From assembly GCA_022747635.1 (NCBI GenBank), contig JAKTNV010000062.1:1163501-1227500 (forward strand): a DNA stretch of 64,000 nucleotides, given 5' to 3'. This document shows positions 53,095-64,000 of the stretch, piece by piece. Every line of letters starts with the position of its first letter. Position 1 is the stretch's first letter. This DNA is from Hetaerina americana. Lineage: Eukaryota; Arthropoda; Insecta; Odonata; Calopterygidae. Below the pieces are notes generated by a model. It did not search any database. It saw only the letters and a list, made by a program, of their open reading frames with translations, and was not told where the DNA came from. Made by a program: the position numbers and the translations under genes.

Positions 53095-53640
53095 CATAAT
53101 GCTACAATGCCTCAGTATTCTTCAAAGTACATTCCTTGAGTGGGTCACACACACACTTTTGCCCTTGCGGTTTTTCCACGGCCCCTCCCTGGTAGGCGGT
53201 GGAAGGCCCTTTAAAGGTACTGTGTGTGCCAGCTTATTTGACGGCACTTAGGGTCCATTCAATGGTAGTGTCCTTCGACGGATGGTGGATTTGGATTTCT
53301 TATAGGGAATAGGAATAATGGTCTGCTGGTGCTAAGTCGGGACTTTAAAGGGGTTGGGGAATCGTCGCGATACCTTTGTAGAAGGTCTTCGCCAGCAGGC
53401 CCACTCGACTCTGCTCTTTTTGTCGTCCGTTCGGGAGAACGAGTTTAGCGCTTTAGATCTTTCGCATCGCCAAGTTTTAAAGTGATAATAATGGCGTGTG
53501 CACTGTCACTGTCTTATGTCAATGCCATTAATGCGATATCTGCGATCATGCCCACACTATACCGACACTGTCAGAATTCAGCACTCCACGCAAATACATC
53601 AGGAAAAATTTGCTACCGATATTTTTTATACACAACTTGT
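53095..53640 (-). mobile_element. MarN non-autonomous mariner, copy d
   Basis: On the minus strand the left end is TTGTGTATAAAAAATATCGG, then TTTTTCCTGATGTATTTGCG, GACAGTGACAGTGCACACGC and AGCAGAGTCGAGTGGGCCTG. The transposase scrap is frameshifted. Same architecture as copies b and c. Confidence 0.7.
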
Positions 53641-54529
53641 AAGTAAGACATATTTGCCTAATAATGCTTAAAAACTATGCTACGATCGATAAATATTGCA
53701 AAAACGATAGTTATGGTCATCTTTCCGACCAAGTCACTACCTTCCGCGAATCAGTATGCTTTCTTCACACCCCAAGTAGTCACACAACAAAATACAAACA
53801 GTTTAGAGTAGTAACATAGTCTCTCAATGGCTGAGTAGACGCAGAATAATCCTTAATTGGAATCAAAACGGGCCTGATTGGAATTCAAAAGGGCTACCCT
53901 CGCTTCAAGGTTACCTCATCCAGCAAAAAATTCCGCCGAAACACTGTCAGTCGCATAGAAAAAAATGGCGACCGTGAAACCTACTCGCAAAGTAAAAATG
54001 CGAGTGGGAATGTATTGAATTAATTAATAATTGATTATTATCCTTGAGTTGCCCTAAACTGTTTTGCTCACCACGAGTCATTCCTGATCTTGCAATTTGA
54101 GCCTCGGTTTGGCTCGCGCCGTATTCATCAATTCCTTAGCCGCAAAGCATAAGAGATGAAGAAATGGTAATCTTGATAGCGGAATTCGTATTGGCAGGCA
54201 GGCAATACCCCTTTAGGCCCTGCCTCTCAACCGAAAGGGCGAAACCAGCCATAGAAGGAACGGCGCACCAGTTTCGTGTTGCCTAGCAGCCGGTAAGCAA
54301 GATAGGACGGAGGTCAGCGCCCCATCCTGAAAACGATAGAAAATGAAATATTTTGGTGCAATATTGTCTCATGAAAACTACTCGCTCTTATTAAAGGGTA
54401 ACAAAATAACATTCTGGTTATCTATGGGTGCCGCGACATGCCGACAGCAGAATGGTTTGGTTTGGTGCTTGGTGTTTCGGTGCTCAAATCAACGGTTGAC
54501 TTTTCTCTAGATTGGATTCGCCAGCACAA
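53641..54529. other. Unassigned sequence
   Basis: No gene or element recognised. Confidence 0.4.
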
Positions 54530-54760
54530 TACATAGTTAGTATTAAAAGTATCGGGGAAAGTTTCGAAAAAATAAATTTATATCAGATATAGCTGTAATG
54601 CCTCAAAATTCTTCCATAATGACTTCCCTTCTTGAGAGCATCGAGACACTCGTCACGCCAGCGGCTTTTCCACTGGACTGAAAGGCTCCAAGATGGTAGG
54701 CGGATAAGGGTAGTCTTAAGGGTAAACGTGCAAGCGTCTTTGACGGCACTTATTTCAATT
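54530..54760 (-). repeat. MarN partial copy
   Basis: TGTAATGCCTCAAAATTCTT and GGTAAACGTGCAAGCGTCTT (also GGTACGCGTGCAAGCTTCTT at 5.55 kb) are MarN right-end sequence. About 230 bp remain. Confidence 0.6.
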
Positions 54761-56229
54761 TTATCAATGGAGATTAAAATAATTATTTATTGCACGACGC
54801 AAGCTGAAATTCACATTGCAAACAAATTGAAAAATAAATACAAAGTAAATAAGATTATTCAAATAAATTGTTTTAATTAACTCCTGCTATTCGAAATCTA
54901 GACCGATTGGGTTTGAAAAATCCTATAATTTGGCTGACTGGAAAACATTTTACACTTAACTGAGTGCATTAACTACCTGCTGAACCTTTAATGATCATTA
55001 CCACACCGTATTCTAAATAATATAGAACTGCTTGTCCGTTAATCTATTAATATTTTCCACTTACACTTTTCATTTGCATCGCAAGTACACACTTTCCTTC
55101 TTCCTCCGCGGTGAGCATGACTTGAAGAGAACTGTTTTTTTTCTCCAAACTTGCATTTTAAATGATTAAGCAACCTGATTTCTATGCAGTGATTTGACGG
55201 AGTGTATTTCACTGTCTCTTCTCGGGGCACCAAGTGGCTTTGCGTCGGTCGCTGTTGATGTCGAAATCGTCAAAAGTGAGCTGTCTTTTTTAGTTTAGAC
55301 ATCAGTTTCTTTCGCCATTACGAGTGCCGTAATATATGTACAATGCAAATCTCTGCTGCCCGAGAAATATTTAGTCAGATCGATGATTGATAAGATTGAG
55401 TTAATAGACTCATTGGAATCTTTGAATATACTAAGATTAGTAATAGAAATTTGTACAGATAATTTCTTTCCTGAAATACGTAAACATGATTAATTGGGAT
55501 TCTATGTTTGTGGATATTTGTCGCCAGGGATATATAACTGGGAGAAATCATAACCAAGTACCAGAAACAGCTCTAATTCCATAAATGAAACAAAGAAACC
55601 AAGTTATTGGGAAGTTTTTTTAGTTCAATTTCACAGCCCAGCATAGTTTCAATGCAGGCATTTAATTACGCGCAAAAAATGCCTTTTTTCCAAAAGACGC
55701 CATCTTGTTTATCTCGAAGTCTATAACGGCTTTTGCCATTATGGACTTGGACCTCTCCACGATGACATACGAGCATAACACGACCGGAACACGCCTTTCG
55801 GCTTCACTGCGAACCCCGAGAAGATTCATTAAAGGTCGAAGAGTCACTGTTTAAATATATTCATACGCGAAATGAATTGCATACAAAGAGAAGACCTCCA
55901 AAAAGTTGGTTTGACTAGACAAGCAATTGTTTAAGAAACATAATATGTGAGTCTCTCAAGTACTTCTTTGAGGAATCAAAAATCCTTTGCTCTGTGTCTC
56001 CAATAATTGAAAACGAAAAACTCGAGCTGTAATATGCAAGTCTTTTTACGACGAATGACGGTGTTTTGTAGACATAAATGCTAATACTATATCGACTGAT
56101 GTTGCCGTACGACTGTTGATAATTCTTGTAATAGAAATTATTAGGTGAGAAGCGAATGTCAGATGAGGTCACTTGCGGTGTCAAAGATTGGTGGGTGATT
56201 TCTAATAGATAGAATATTCAGGGAGGAAG
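54761..56229. other. Unassigned AT-rich sequence
   Basis: No gene or element recognised. Confidence 0.4.
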
Positions 56230-56890
56230 GGTGAAGAGAAATATAATGTGAACATCAGCAAGAAGAAAACTAAAATCCTTGTGTGCGGAAGAGAGAAGCT
56301 GAATGCAGGAATCACAATTCGAGGGATGAAACTAGAGCAAGTGGAATCCTTCATCTACATCTGGGCAGCAGCAGCAAAGCATAGGATGGAAGACGCTCGA
56401 CCGATATCAAGCGAAGATTAGCCCAAGCTGAGAACGCATTCATGAAGGAGAGGCAAATACTATGCTTTAAGGCCGGAAACAAGGAAGCGATTCGTCAAGA
56501 CTAACGTGTGGAGCATAGCGCTCAATGGTTAGGAGACTTGGAAAATATGAAAAGTGGACCAGCGAAGAATAGAAGCCTTTGAAACATGGTGCTGGAGGAG
56601 AATGCTGAATTGACTAAATGGACAGACAAAGTGATGAACGAGGAAGATGTATGGATGATCAGAAGAGGATAGGACCATACGGAGAACTCTAGGACAAAGA
56701 AGAAGTAGATGGATCGGACATACCTTGAGAACAATCGATTAGTTAGAAACATAATCGAAGGAAAAATAGAAGGGAAGATTCCTCGAGGAATACCATACAT
56801 AGGACAATTAGAACGTAAAACAGAGAAGGTATCAGGGATTGAGGGCATTGACATTGACTACAGAGTAGATTGCAGGGCTTACAGGGCAGG
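56230..56890 (+). pseudogene. RTE2 LINE C-terminal fragment
   Basis: Broken frames give TKILVCGREKLNAGITIRGMKLEQVESFIY, RKRFVKTNVWSIALNG, VDQRRIEAFETWCWRRML and RSRWIGHTLR, then NIIEGKIEGKIPRGIP. This is the C-terminal region of an RTE/BovB-like endonuclease-RT, in a lineage distinct from RTE1. Several stops and frameshifts. Confidence 0.75.
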
Positions 56891-56892
56891 GA

Positions 56893-57240
56893 TTGCAGGA
56901 AGTACTTGGTATGGTGGGCGAAGAGAGGGGTTTGTTAGGAGCAATCCTATGGAGGCAGGAAAATGGATGAGGGGCGTACTGACCGGCAGTGGGATGTGGA
57001 AGACTGTAATTGAGGGGAGACTGTTAGGCAAACGAGGAAAGGGAAGGAATAGGATAGGGATGTTGGACGGCATGAAGGGAGGAAGAAAGTACTTAGAGCT
57101 GAAGAGGGACCTGATGTAGAGTAGGATGTTGTGTTTTGCTAGAGGTCACAAATTATTTAATTAGTAATTATGTCCATCCAAAAACCTACCTTAACCGGTA
57201 GATTACCTAATAATAATAATTATATATATATATATATATA
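56893..57240 (+). pseudogene. RTE1 3' fragment
   Basis: Switches abruptly from RTE2 to RTE1 at AGGAAGTACTTGGTATGGTG (same point as 3150 kb-scale copy at about 3149). It then reads MRGVLTGSGMWKTVIEGRLL, GKRGKGRNRIGMLDGMKGGR and KYLELKRDLM, then the 3' end CCATCCAAAAACCTACCTTA, CCGGTAGATTACCTAATAAT and a TA tail. This is the best-preserved 3' terminus in the window. Confidence 0.85.
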
Positions 57241-57282
57241 AAGATTATACGGAAAAACTCACACGAGCGGCACAACAATGGC

Positions 57283-57506
57283 CTGACACAATATAACACA
57301 AATAGAATAGAATAGCAACATTTAAAAGGACACTCACACGGTAAATTGTTCGAGCTTTCGGCCCTCTCAGAGGCCTTATTCAAGTGAGACTCACGTGAGT
57401 CTCACTTGAAGAAGGCCTCTGAGAGGGCCGAAAGCTCGAACAATTTACCGTGTGAGTGTCCTTTTAAATGTTGCTATTCTATTCTATTTGTGTTATATTG
57501 TGTCAG
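57283..57506. mobile_element. Palindromic Penelope-like terminal segment
   Basis: Arms of 112 bp meet at CACGTG (centre 57394/57395) with about one mismatch. The right arm carries CTTGAAGAAGGCCTCTGAGA and GGGCCGAAAGCTC, the same CTGANGA / stem / GAAA layout as the hammerhead motifs at 25.97 and 36.41 kb. It is then followed by about 75 bp of tail. Interpreted as two 5'-truncated Penelope-like 3' ends head to head, flanked by TA tracts. Confidence 0.7.
57405..57438 (+). ncRNA. Hammerhead-like motif (degenerate)
   Basis: TTGAAGA core (C3 replaced or shifted), an extra A, stem II GGCC/GGCC, GAAA, then GCTC with possible cleavage after TC. Stem I is not apparent. In the left arm the core is further mutated (TTGAATA). 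Confidence 0.35.
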
Positions 57507-58084
57507 CCCATTATATATATAAATAAATAAATATATATATATATATATACCTTTTCCCAAAAAGGTAACTTAAACAGCATTTATTAAAATATAACCTACA
57601 CACCCCGCAAGCCGAGCTATGTATATATCCCTGTATTGCGCCCGGTTGGAAAATATGCACGCTCGTATGTAGATGTTCAAGGCGGATGCGCAGCCACTAT
57701 ATTGTCGCGTGTCTTCTATAATTTCCGTTCCATTGGTGGAGATGGAAACAGGCAGAGGAGGAAAGCTGAGGGCTGTGTGGAATAGGGCCTCTGGACATGT
57801 ACATTCGGGTCCAATTAATCCATTCTCAACGGAAAAGGCATCTTCCGAAAATGAACTGAACTTAGCTTCATTCCCCGACCCACATTATCGGTGACCTTCC
57901 CGAGCCGCCCTGAGTTGAAAAGAGGGGGCTATTACTTGAAAAAAATATGTTGTGGCCAGAACATTAATTACTCTGTACGGTATGACTGTTTTTGACCTAA
58001 TATTAGAAGGATATTACTAATTGACGAAGACTTTTAGAATTGCTCACGTCTTTAAAAAGCTTCCGTTAGTGTCCTTATGAACCG
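57507..58084. other. TA tract then unassigned sequence
   Basis: TA/TAAA repeats at about 57511-57551, then nothing recognised except a possible LINE3 tail scrap on the minus strand near 57600 (CGGCTTGCGGGGTGTGTAGG). Confidence 0.4.
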
Positions 58085-58265
58085 AAATAAGGAGAGGTGG
58101 TAGTTCATTGGGTACAGCGATGACTACGGATCGGAGTCTCTAGTTCGATTCCAGAGGATGCCTCTTTGGCACCTTCAACCTAATCCAAGCTGTGTGATTT
58201 TACGGGCACAAGAGCCTCCTTGGAATCCACAGATACTAGCCCGTCAAACCGATCTTCGATTCCAT
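58085..58265 (+). repeat. tRNA-derived SINE
   Basis: GGTGGTAGTTCATTGGGTAC (A-box region), TCTAGTTCGATTCCAGAGGA (B box), body CCAAGCTGTGTGATTTTACGGG. The same family as 1326-1510. Confidence 0.75.
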
Positions 58266-59589
58266 AACAACTGTGGCTGGTGATTTTTAAGCGATTAAGT
58301 CTCACCTCCTCCTCTTACATTTAATTATTAAATACCTAGTTTTTTTCAAATCGCTCTTGTTTCGGAATGGACTGGATTTTAGTAATGACCATATCAAGGA
58401 AATTGTGCCGGAAGTAGCCGTAAAATCATTTTCCTTCACAATTCCATATATTCAGGTAATGATGATATAAAAGAAAAGTGTCAAAGGGGACTTCGCTTTA
58501 ATTGTTGCAATTCTCAGATCTCCCGCTCTTTTTAAACGTCTTTAAGGTGACGGTGCTGTTGACAGGTTAAAGAAATAAAGTACACTGGAGGGCTCACTTT
58601 CCTTCCGTGGAGTTTGGTCAAAAGCTTATCAACTCATCCACATTGGTTGGCATTAAAATGTTAAAATAAAAAGTTGTACTGCCCAGGTCAATTGTTTTAC
58701 TCAAACACACACAGAAACACCGAGAAAAATAATTTGAAAAATGACCAAAACCTGTTGGACAACAAAACGAAACGTCGAAATCCCAAAGTTGACTATTTAA
58801 AAAAAAATATAGTGGCGAAAATACAAAAGACAAAGTCATGCAAAGTGTCCATATTTTCATGGAGGTTTAGACAACTTTTGCCACGCAAAAGCTATTTTTA
58901 CTATTTGTCATAAACATCATAATAACCTAAAAACAACTAAAATTGTATTAAGTTATTGATAAATCAATTAAGTCTCAAATTAAGCCAAATGAAAATACTC
59001 GCCAGTTTTTTTATTATTCTATAAAAGTTTTTTATTTATATAAGAAACATAATGCAGTTCGGCTGAGAAAACTAGATTGAAATACGTATCAGCTCCTCTC
59101 TTTGTCATCGAGAAGTTCGCTTCATCACCTCCAGGCGTCATTGACAAATGAATGATATCCATGGAAATATGTACGCTTAATACGGACGCAAGGAAACAAA
59201 CGCGAATCGAACCGCAGAGATTTCAACGCTCGCGTGTCTGACTCGAATTCGGCAATTGACGGCAGTCGCTACCAGCCAATCTTGCGTGTTTATTGCGGAA
59301 TCGGCGGAGGAACACCATCCCCTTTCCAGATGAGTGAATATCGCAGGGGGAAATTAACTCTCCGTTCAACGAGGTTCTCTCATCTGGAAGCCTCAACACT
59401 CGGCTCCAGTTCGGATGGCGACACTTTACAGATTCCGGTCCTGGCGGCCAATGACGAAGATCAACTCTCGGCGAAGAGATAAAATGAGACATGAATGAGA
59501 GTGGGATAAGACTAGAAGAGGAAAAGGCCGAGGACAGTGTTGTCAGATTTCTAATCAGATCTCGAGGAACACATAGATGGAATAGTTTG
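58266..59589. other. Unassigned sequence
   Basis: No gene recognised; the frame on the minus strand at 59223-59732 overlaps the SINE-like head and has no domain. Confidence 0.4.
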
Positions 59590-59665
59590 TAGTTTCGGGG
59601 ATAGATGACTAAAGCACGGGCTTCCCATCTCGGGGTCGCGAGTCCATTTCTCGGCGGATAATACT
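59590..59665 (+). repeat. tRNA-like SINE head, degenerate
   Basis: GATAGATGACTAAAGCACGG and GGGGTCGCGAGTCCATTTCT resemble degenerate A and B boxes at the right spacing. No clear cloverleaf. Confidence 0.4.
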
Positions 59666-60389
59666 CTGATGTTATCCGATCCTTATTTTGGTGTCTAGAC
59701 TTCATAAGTAATGATTTCAAAATGTCATGCACGTCTCATCACACATTTCCCATCTGCTACGGCCGTCACGAACCTTCACCAAGGGTCTTTTGTCTCCGGG
59801 CACTTTCGCATAATTTTCGTGCTTTTCAAATTGAGCTAACCTTATCTTTTATGGGGCTATCCTGATTTCCTCTATCACAGGTTAATTGAGAGTCTACTGT
59901 TCACAATAATCGGTCCATAACTTAACTACGGGGCATTTGGTCGTGTACAAGGGACGAACCGGTAAATTTGCTGGTCGTCTTGACATCCCTGGCCGCACAA
60001 GGAGACTATTGCACCTACAGATTGAGTTACTATTGAATGCATCTTCATAAATACCAAGTAATCCACGAAAAGCAGGGGGTGCAAGCAACAGTTGGGATAG
60101 GTATGGGATAAGGGAGAGAAAGAGTACTCAAAAGGTTAGGGAAAAAGGAAAAAAACATTGGCAAAAAAACTCACAAAAGACGTAAAAATCCGTGTGATTA
60201 CTAACGGAAAGCTTATTTCCAATCAATTGTGGATTTCACCCACTACAAAGATTCTCGGGTTTAGCAAAAACGAGGAAATAGAAATGAACAACAACCACTT
60301 ATACGATGGACCAGCACCATTACGAAGACAGGTAATGCAGAACTAAACTAGGCTGATTACGGTGTCGTGATCGGTCGCTACCGCACCAT
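59666..60389. other. Unassigned sequence
   Basis: No gene recognised. A short open frame at 60158-60346 has no family resemblance. Confidence 0.4.
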
Positions 60390-60697
60390 ACATATTCCTC
60401 CAGACCCTAGCAAAGGGACCGACCACCGTTTCCGTTCACCTGGACGGGGCATGAGGAGCGGCCGGGGGTGGAGTGGGGGAAGGAAGGGAAATAGAATTCG
60501 CTCAGAAGGCTATCGCTGGAGTGGTGGTCGTCGCTGGAGGTTGGGGAGATTGGACACGGAGGCTCCACGGTCACCTCAGTCTTCTTCTCTTCCCCGCGCC
60601 ACTACTTCCCCCACTCTCCCCCGCACCCACCCCTTCCGTCTCTCCTCCCCCACGGCGTAATCCACCTTGCGCCGGTCTCCCGCTTCCACTCCGCGCC

Positions 60698-60703
60698 TAT
60701 AAG
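60698..60703 (+). promoter_or_regulatory. Possible TATA box
   Basis: TATAAG in CCGCGCCTATAAGGGACGCG, with TCCTCAGGA (an initiator-like sequence) about 30 bases downstream. GTAAGA (60780) and GTAAGG (60789) then match splice-donor consensus. Position and order suit a promoter plus short first exon, but all of these motifs are short. Confidence 0.3.
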
Positions 60704-61500
60704 GGACGCGACGCGACCAAGGTCTCCTCAGGACTCGATAGGCACTCACTGCTGACGGAGGAAATCTCTCTCTCTCGCGGTAAGAGAGGTAAGGTGTTTG
60801 TTACAGTCCCGCAGTCGCTAACGACGACAGCACTAGGAGAGACCGCGTCGACGAAACCGGTCGAACACAAAACAAACGCCGCCAAGGGCGACGACGCGAG
60901 TGAACCCTACGAGGATTGACCAAAGGATTGCCGATGAGACTCCCGCTATGGCCGTGGTCCTCCTCCTCACCGGCGGACCCCTTGGGGACCGTCTGGAGGT
61001 GGGCCTCGTCCCGAAGACAACAGCAACAACCTCAGCAGACCCCCGCGGGTCCACGGAGGAGATCCTCCCTGTCCATCCGGAGGGCTTCCTTGGTGTCTAG
61101 GGTGCCGGAAGACGAGCGCGAACAGGAGAGGCGCAGGGCGGACCGAAGGAGGAGGAGCGAACAGCTGGAGAAAGGGGACTTTGAGGCGGTCATCGCGGAC
61201 GCCATAAGGAAGAGACGACGGGGTGAGAGAGCGGGGGGGTCGCCCAGGCGGGTTGTGTCGGCTCCAAAAGTGATGGTGCCCGCGTGATTCTTGTTGCTAC
61301 ACTCCGATCGATCCACCGTGGGGCAGGGGATGGGGCGCGTCGGGGGGGCAGAGAGAGCTCCCTTCCCGATCGGATCGCGCGGGAGGGAACCGCTCTCGCC
61401 GTCGACCGCTTTGGTGGACGGACGGACGGAGTGTGGTGGATCCCCTTGACACATATTCCGAAAAAATACTGGGACTGAGTGGGGGATGGTTTGAAGGCGG

Positions 61501-61565
61501 TGGGGTAGGGTAGGGTAGTGGTGGGGGGAAGGGGGGGGAGGGTGGGTGAGTGGTTGGTTGGGGGT
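61501..61565 (+). other. G-rich tract, possible G-quadruplex
   Basis: Successive G runs (GGGG, GGG, GGG, GGGGGG, GGGGGGGG, GGG, GGG) with short spacers meet the simple G3+N1-7 pattern for an intramolecular quadruplex at the end of the CpG-rich block. Confidence 0.5.
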
Positions 61566-61620
61566 TGCAATTGACCACCGAGTGGGCGTCCGGGAAATCG
61601 ATGCGAGAGATTAGTCATTA

Positions 61621-62844
61621 GGTTGTTTCTCAGTGTGCGTCAATGAGTGTGCCTTACCATTATTTCGTTCGTTCCGTAGATGTGATCATGATCTTTCAAT
61701 CCCCCCGTCCACATTTCCCTTGAGAATTCGTACAGCTGGACCACGTCCGTTTGGGTGGAAGTCTTATCAAGGCGAAGGACATCCGGAAGAAATACCTGTG
61801 TAGTTAATCATCGTACCAATCCTTTCTGATTCCACGTCGGTGATTAATTTATAAAGGCGCAGTTTTTTTCCAAACCAGATTCGCAGGTGCGTGAGAAAGG
61901 CTTAGTTTGCCCTCGCACCTCAAGCATTAGTTGTTCTCAATTTCACTTTTAAAGCGGAAAGTATGGACCTGAGAATGCACATAAAATAACTTGGAATCAC
62001 CGCCGCCTTCTTTGGTTTTGGTGTGATAATATTTATCTCTATATCCTGCTACCTACTTATTGTATAGATGTGTGTAAATCGAAAAAATAATCCATAAATT
62101 TATTTTTTACTATTTGGATGACATTGGAGAGGCCAGTGACAATTGAACGCATTATAAACCATCTTAAATTAATGAATTAGTGCTTTTGGTGAGAAAAATA
62201 AAATATGTATCCTTTCCGAGGGGACTCGTTTGGAATTGTTTCAAGGAAACGGAGGCGTGTGTATTTGAAATTTAGAAGATTGTTCAGACGAAAACTCTGG
62301 AGAAATCATTCGTCCAACTCTGAGGGAGTCCAAGTTTTTTTCGATAGAGTTTAGATCTTTTGCATAGTCAATGCATCTAGTGAAGTGTGACCGACGTAAT
62401 TCCTGTGGTTTTCTTGTGGTTCGAGGGAATTCTTGTGGCCAGAGATATTAATTTAGTTCACTTTAATTGAGAGAAAAAGAGGTGTGTGATCCTTGGCCGT
62501 CCTTTGTCATAATTTAGATGGGCCTGTACAGCGAAGCACTGTTCTGTTGATTACCAGGTTGCTGTGGCATCAATTCATTAACCACGCTCCTAAGCTCTTT
62601 TCCATAGACCAAACTTATGGTGAAAACGAGATGACTCCGTTAAAATTTATTTTCGCGGCATCTCCCGCAATTTCTTATAACTTGTCAAAAATGGTAGAAC
62701 ACCTCCTAGTGTTTGAAAGTTGGCTTTAACCTCGTGGACTCTGCGTAACTCGCACGACTAGGAACCCCATGTGTGGCATTGTATGTACGGTACGGTATTT
62801 CATCACAGCATCTTTGTCCTTTAAATGGCTCCCAAGCATTTCGG
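61621..62844. other. Unassigned sequence
   Basis: AT-rich after 61.8 kb; no gene recognised. Confidence 0.4.
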
Positions 62845-62945
62845 AGAATAAGATGGCACGACGATGGCTTAACTGGCTGAGGCGCTCAAAAGAATACGGG
62901 TTCAAATCCCGATTAACTCGAACGATTTTTACAGTTTGAAATTGT
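62845..62945 (+). repeat. tRNA-derived SINE
   Basis: CGATGGCTTAACTGGCTGAG (A-box region) and ACGGGTTCAAATCCCGATTA (B box), followed by a body ACGATTTTTACAGTTTGAAA. The head is close to a Leu/Ser-like tRNA but lacks the paired arms of a tRNA gene. Confidence 0.65.
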
Positions 62946-64000
62946 TGCATTGACATTCGAATGAGTTTTAATCTACGAATGGGGTGACTTGAATAACTTA
63001 TGAGAATGGTTTCATTCCTGCAATGATAATTATTTTAAATACTGAGTTGGCGCAAGAAGTTAATAATTATAGATATTAATCGCTGTATGACACTGCCAAA
63101 TTAAATCGATTGAAAGTCATGGCGGTCACCAAAAGACTTCGTAATGGCGCTGGCGAAAATTAAAGTATGTGGAAGGAAGGTGGTTTATCTGTCGGAGGAG
63201 AGCATTAAAGATATAATACTTGGGGTCTCACGGTTGCAGGGTCACTGCGTGCAAGGAGGAGTGAGCGGAACAGTTTCCTTGGCAATTCCATCAGTGTATT
63301 TAGTCTATACATGGGAGTTTCCCATTAAAAACTAGTGCCGATATATTTTTGTGTACTTGAAAATAACGGCGTTAGGCCGAATAAGTCACTTTTGGTATTA
63401 AATTTAAATACCGATCAGGGAAGGGGACACGACGCCATTCAAAAAAATTGAGTCAAAAACTCCGAATGTGTACTAACTGAAAATCTCTCGGTAAATCTAA
63501 GATATTCGTTCGTACTTGCAATATATATATTGCAAATTTGTTACGCATATTCTATTGCTAATAGCATGGAGACTTTGTAAGGCGGAATACTATAATTAAA
63601 CGAAGAATGTAACCAGCGAGTGTGGAGATCGAGAAAATGATGCATTTTTCAATTTAATCAAAGATCGAGGAAGAGAGCGAACGCAGATTTTTATGACGAA
63701 TATTATTGAAAAACTTTACTGCTCTACTGTTTTTCATAATGACAGTCAACTTAAGGTCAAGTCTTGAGCGTTAGTAATGACCTGAGCTTTTCCATTCATT
63801 TATTGCTTTTAGGAGTTTCCATTCCACTCGTAAAAATTGTTTCGAAATGACAAAACACTCTCGCCGTAGCCATGTGAGTGCTGTTAACTAAATGAATCAA
63901 GTTCTTCTAAGCAAGTGTGTGCTTTCATCGCCTCTTTACTTTGGGAAAATACACCAGTAATTTAATGGAAAGTTAAAATCAGTGATCCCAAAAAAGCAGT
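62946..64000. other. Unassigned AT-rich sequence
   Basis: No gene or element recognised to the end of the window. Confidence 0.4.

Larger units (their letters stand above)
60390..61620 (+). other. CpG-rich block, candidate promoter and exon
   Basis: About 1.2 kb, clearly more GC- and CpG-rich than any other part of the window. Overlapping + frames: 60473-60919 (ending in KVFVTVPQSLTTTALGETAS, then EHKTNAAKGDDASEPYED) and 60904-61287 (ending in VPEDEREQERRRADRRRRSE, QLEKGDFEAVIADAIRKRRR, SAPKVMVPA). The second contains a plausible charged helix. Neither is recognised, and minus-strand frames of similar length exist, as GC-rich DNA allows. It could be a host gene's first exon region or a degraded GC-rich repeat. 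Confidence 0.3.

Noticed and set aside
57597..57650. Minus-strand LINE3 3' end
   Set aside because: Only CGGCTTGCGGGG plus a weak tail matches; too short to annotate separately.
51180..59450. A repeat family shared by about 51.2-51.5 kb and 59.2-59.45 kb
   Set aside because: Some blocks look alike (TTCCAGATAAAG/TTCCAGATGAGT, TTCTGGAAACTTCAAAC/ATCTGGAAGCCTCAACAC) but the alignment is too weak by eye.

Overview
This window looks like intergenic or intronic DNA from a large, repeat-rich animal genome, most likely an arthropod and probably an insect. The evidence is eukaryotic throughout: tRNA-derived SINEs, non-LTR retrotransposons of several clades, a Penelope-like element, six mariner lineages, long (TA)n tracts, and no operons or bacterial signals. 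The species is not identified. I find no host protein gene I can defend. The best candidate for host regulatory or exonic sequence is a CpG-rich block at about 60.39-61.62 kb, with a TATA box, possible splice donors and open frames.

Three elements are in good condition. An apparently intact 1332-bp mariner (3521-4852) has perfect 33-bp terminal inverted repeats and a 357-aa transposase with a DD34D triad. A near-identical but internally deleted sister lies at 18174-18926. A Jockey-like non-LTR element (about 28.73-33.34 kb) has an intact gag-like ORF1 (453 aa, three zinc knuckles) overlapping an intact ORF2 (898 aa, endonuclease plus reverse transcriptase).

Most other recognisable sequence is debris. 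An RTE-like LINE (here RTE1) recurs as a dozen or so fragments on both strands, usually 3' ends finishing in TA- or TAA-rich tails. A second RTE-like lineage (RTE2) leaves older relics. A third LINE (LINE3) is seen as reverse-transcriptase C-termini plus a GC-rich stem-loop 3' end with a TAGATG-type tail; one insertion at 15439-15754 interrupts an RTE1 copy with a 4-bp target duplication. A short non-autonomous mariner family (MarN) has four fuller copies plus solo ends. Other decayed mariners lie at 11.1, 12.4, 17.9 and 20.0 kb. tRNA-headed SINEs are scattered.

The most interesting material is Penelope-like. At 25.93-27.25 kb a reverse-transcriptase plus GIY-YIG copy carries an inverted 5' segment that looks like a twin-priming product. 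At 35774-36504 two 3' ends of a Penelope-like element sit head to head as a ~300-bp-armed palindrome with a 13-bp target duplication; each arm contains a recognisable hammerhead-ribozyme layout. A third, shorter palindrome of the same kind is at 57283-57506. Separately, several perfect inverted repeats are centred on (TA)n tracts or on the LINE3 3' hairpin.

Family names RTE1, RTE2, LINE3 and MarN are labels for this window only. All assignments come from reading motifs by eye, without database searches.
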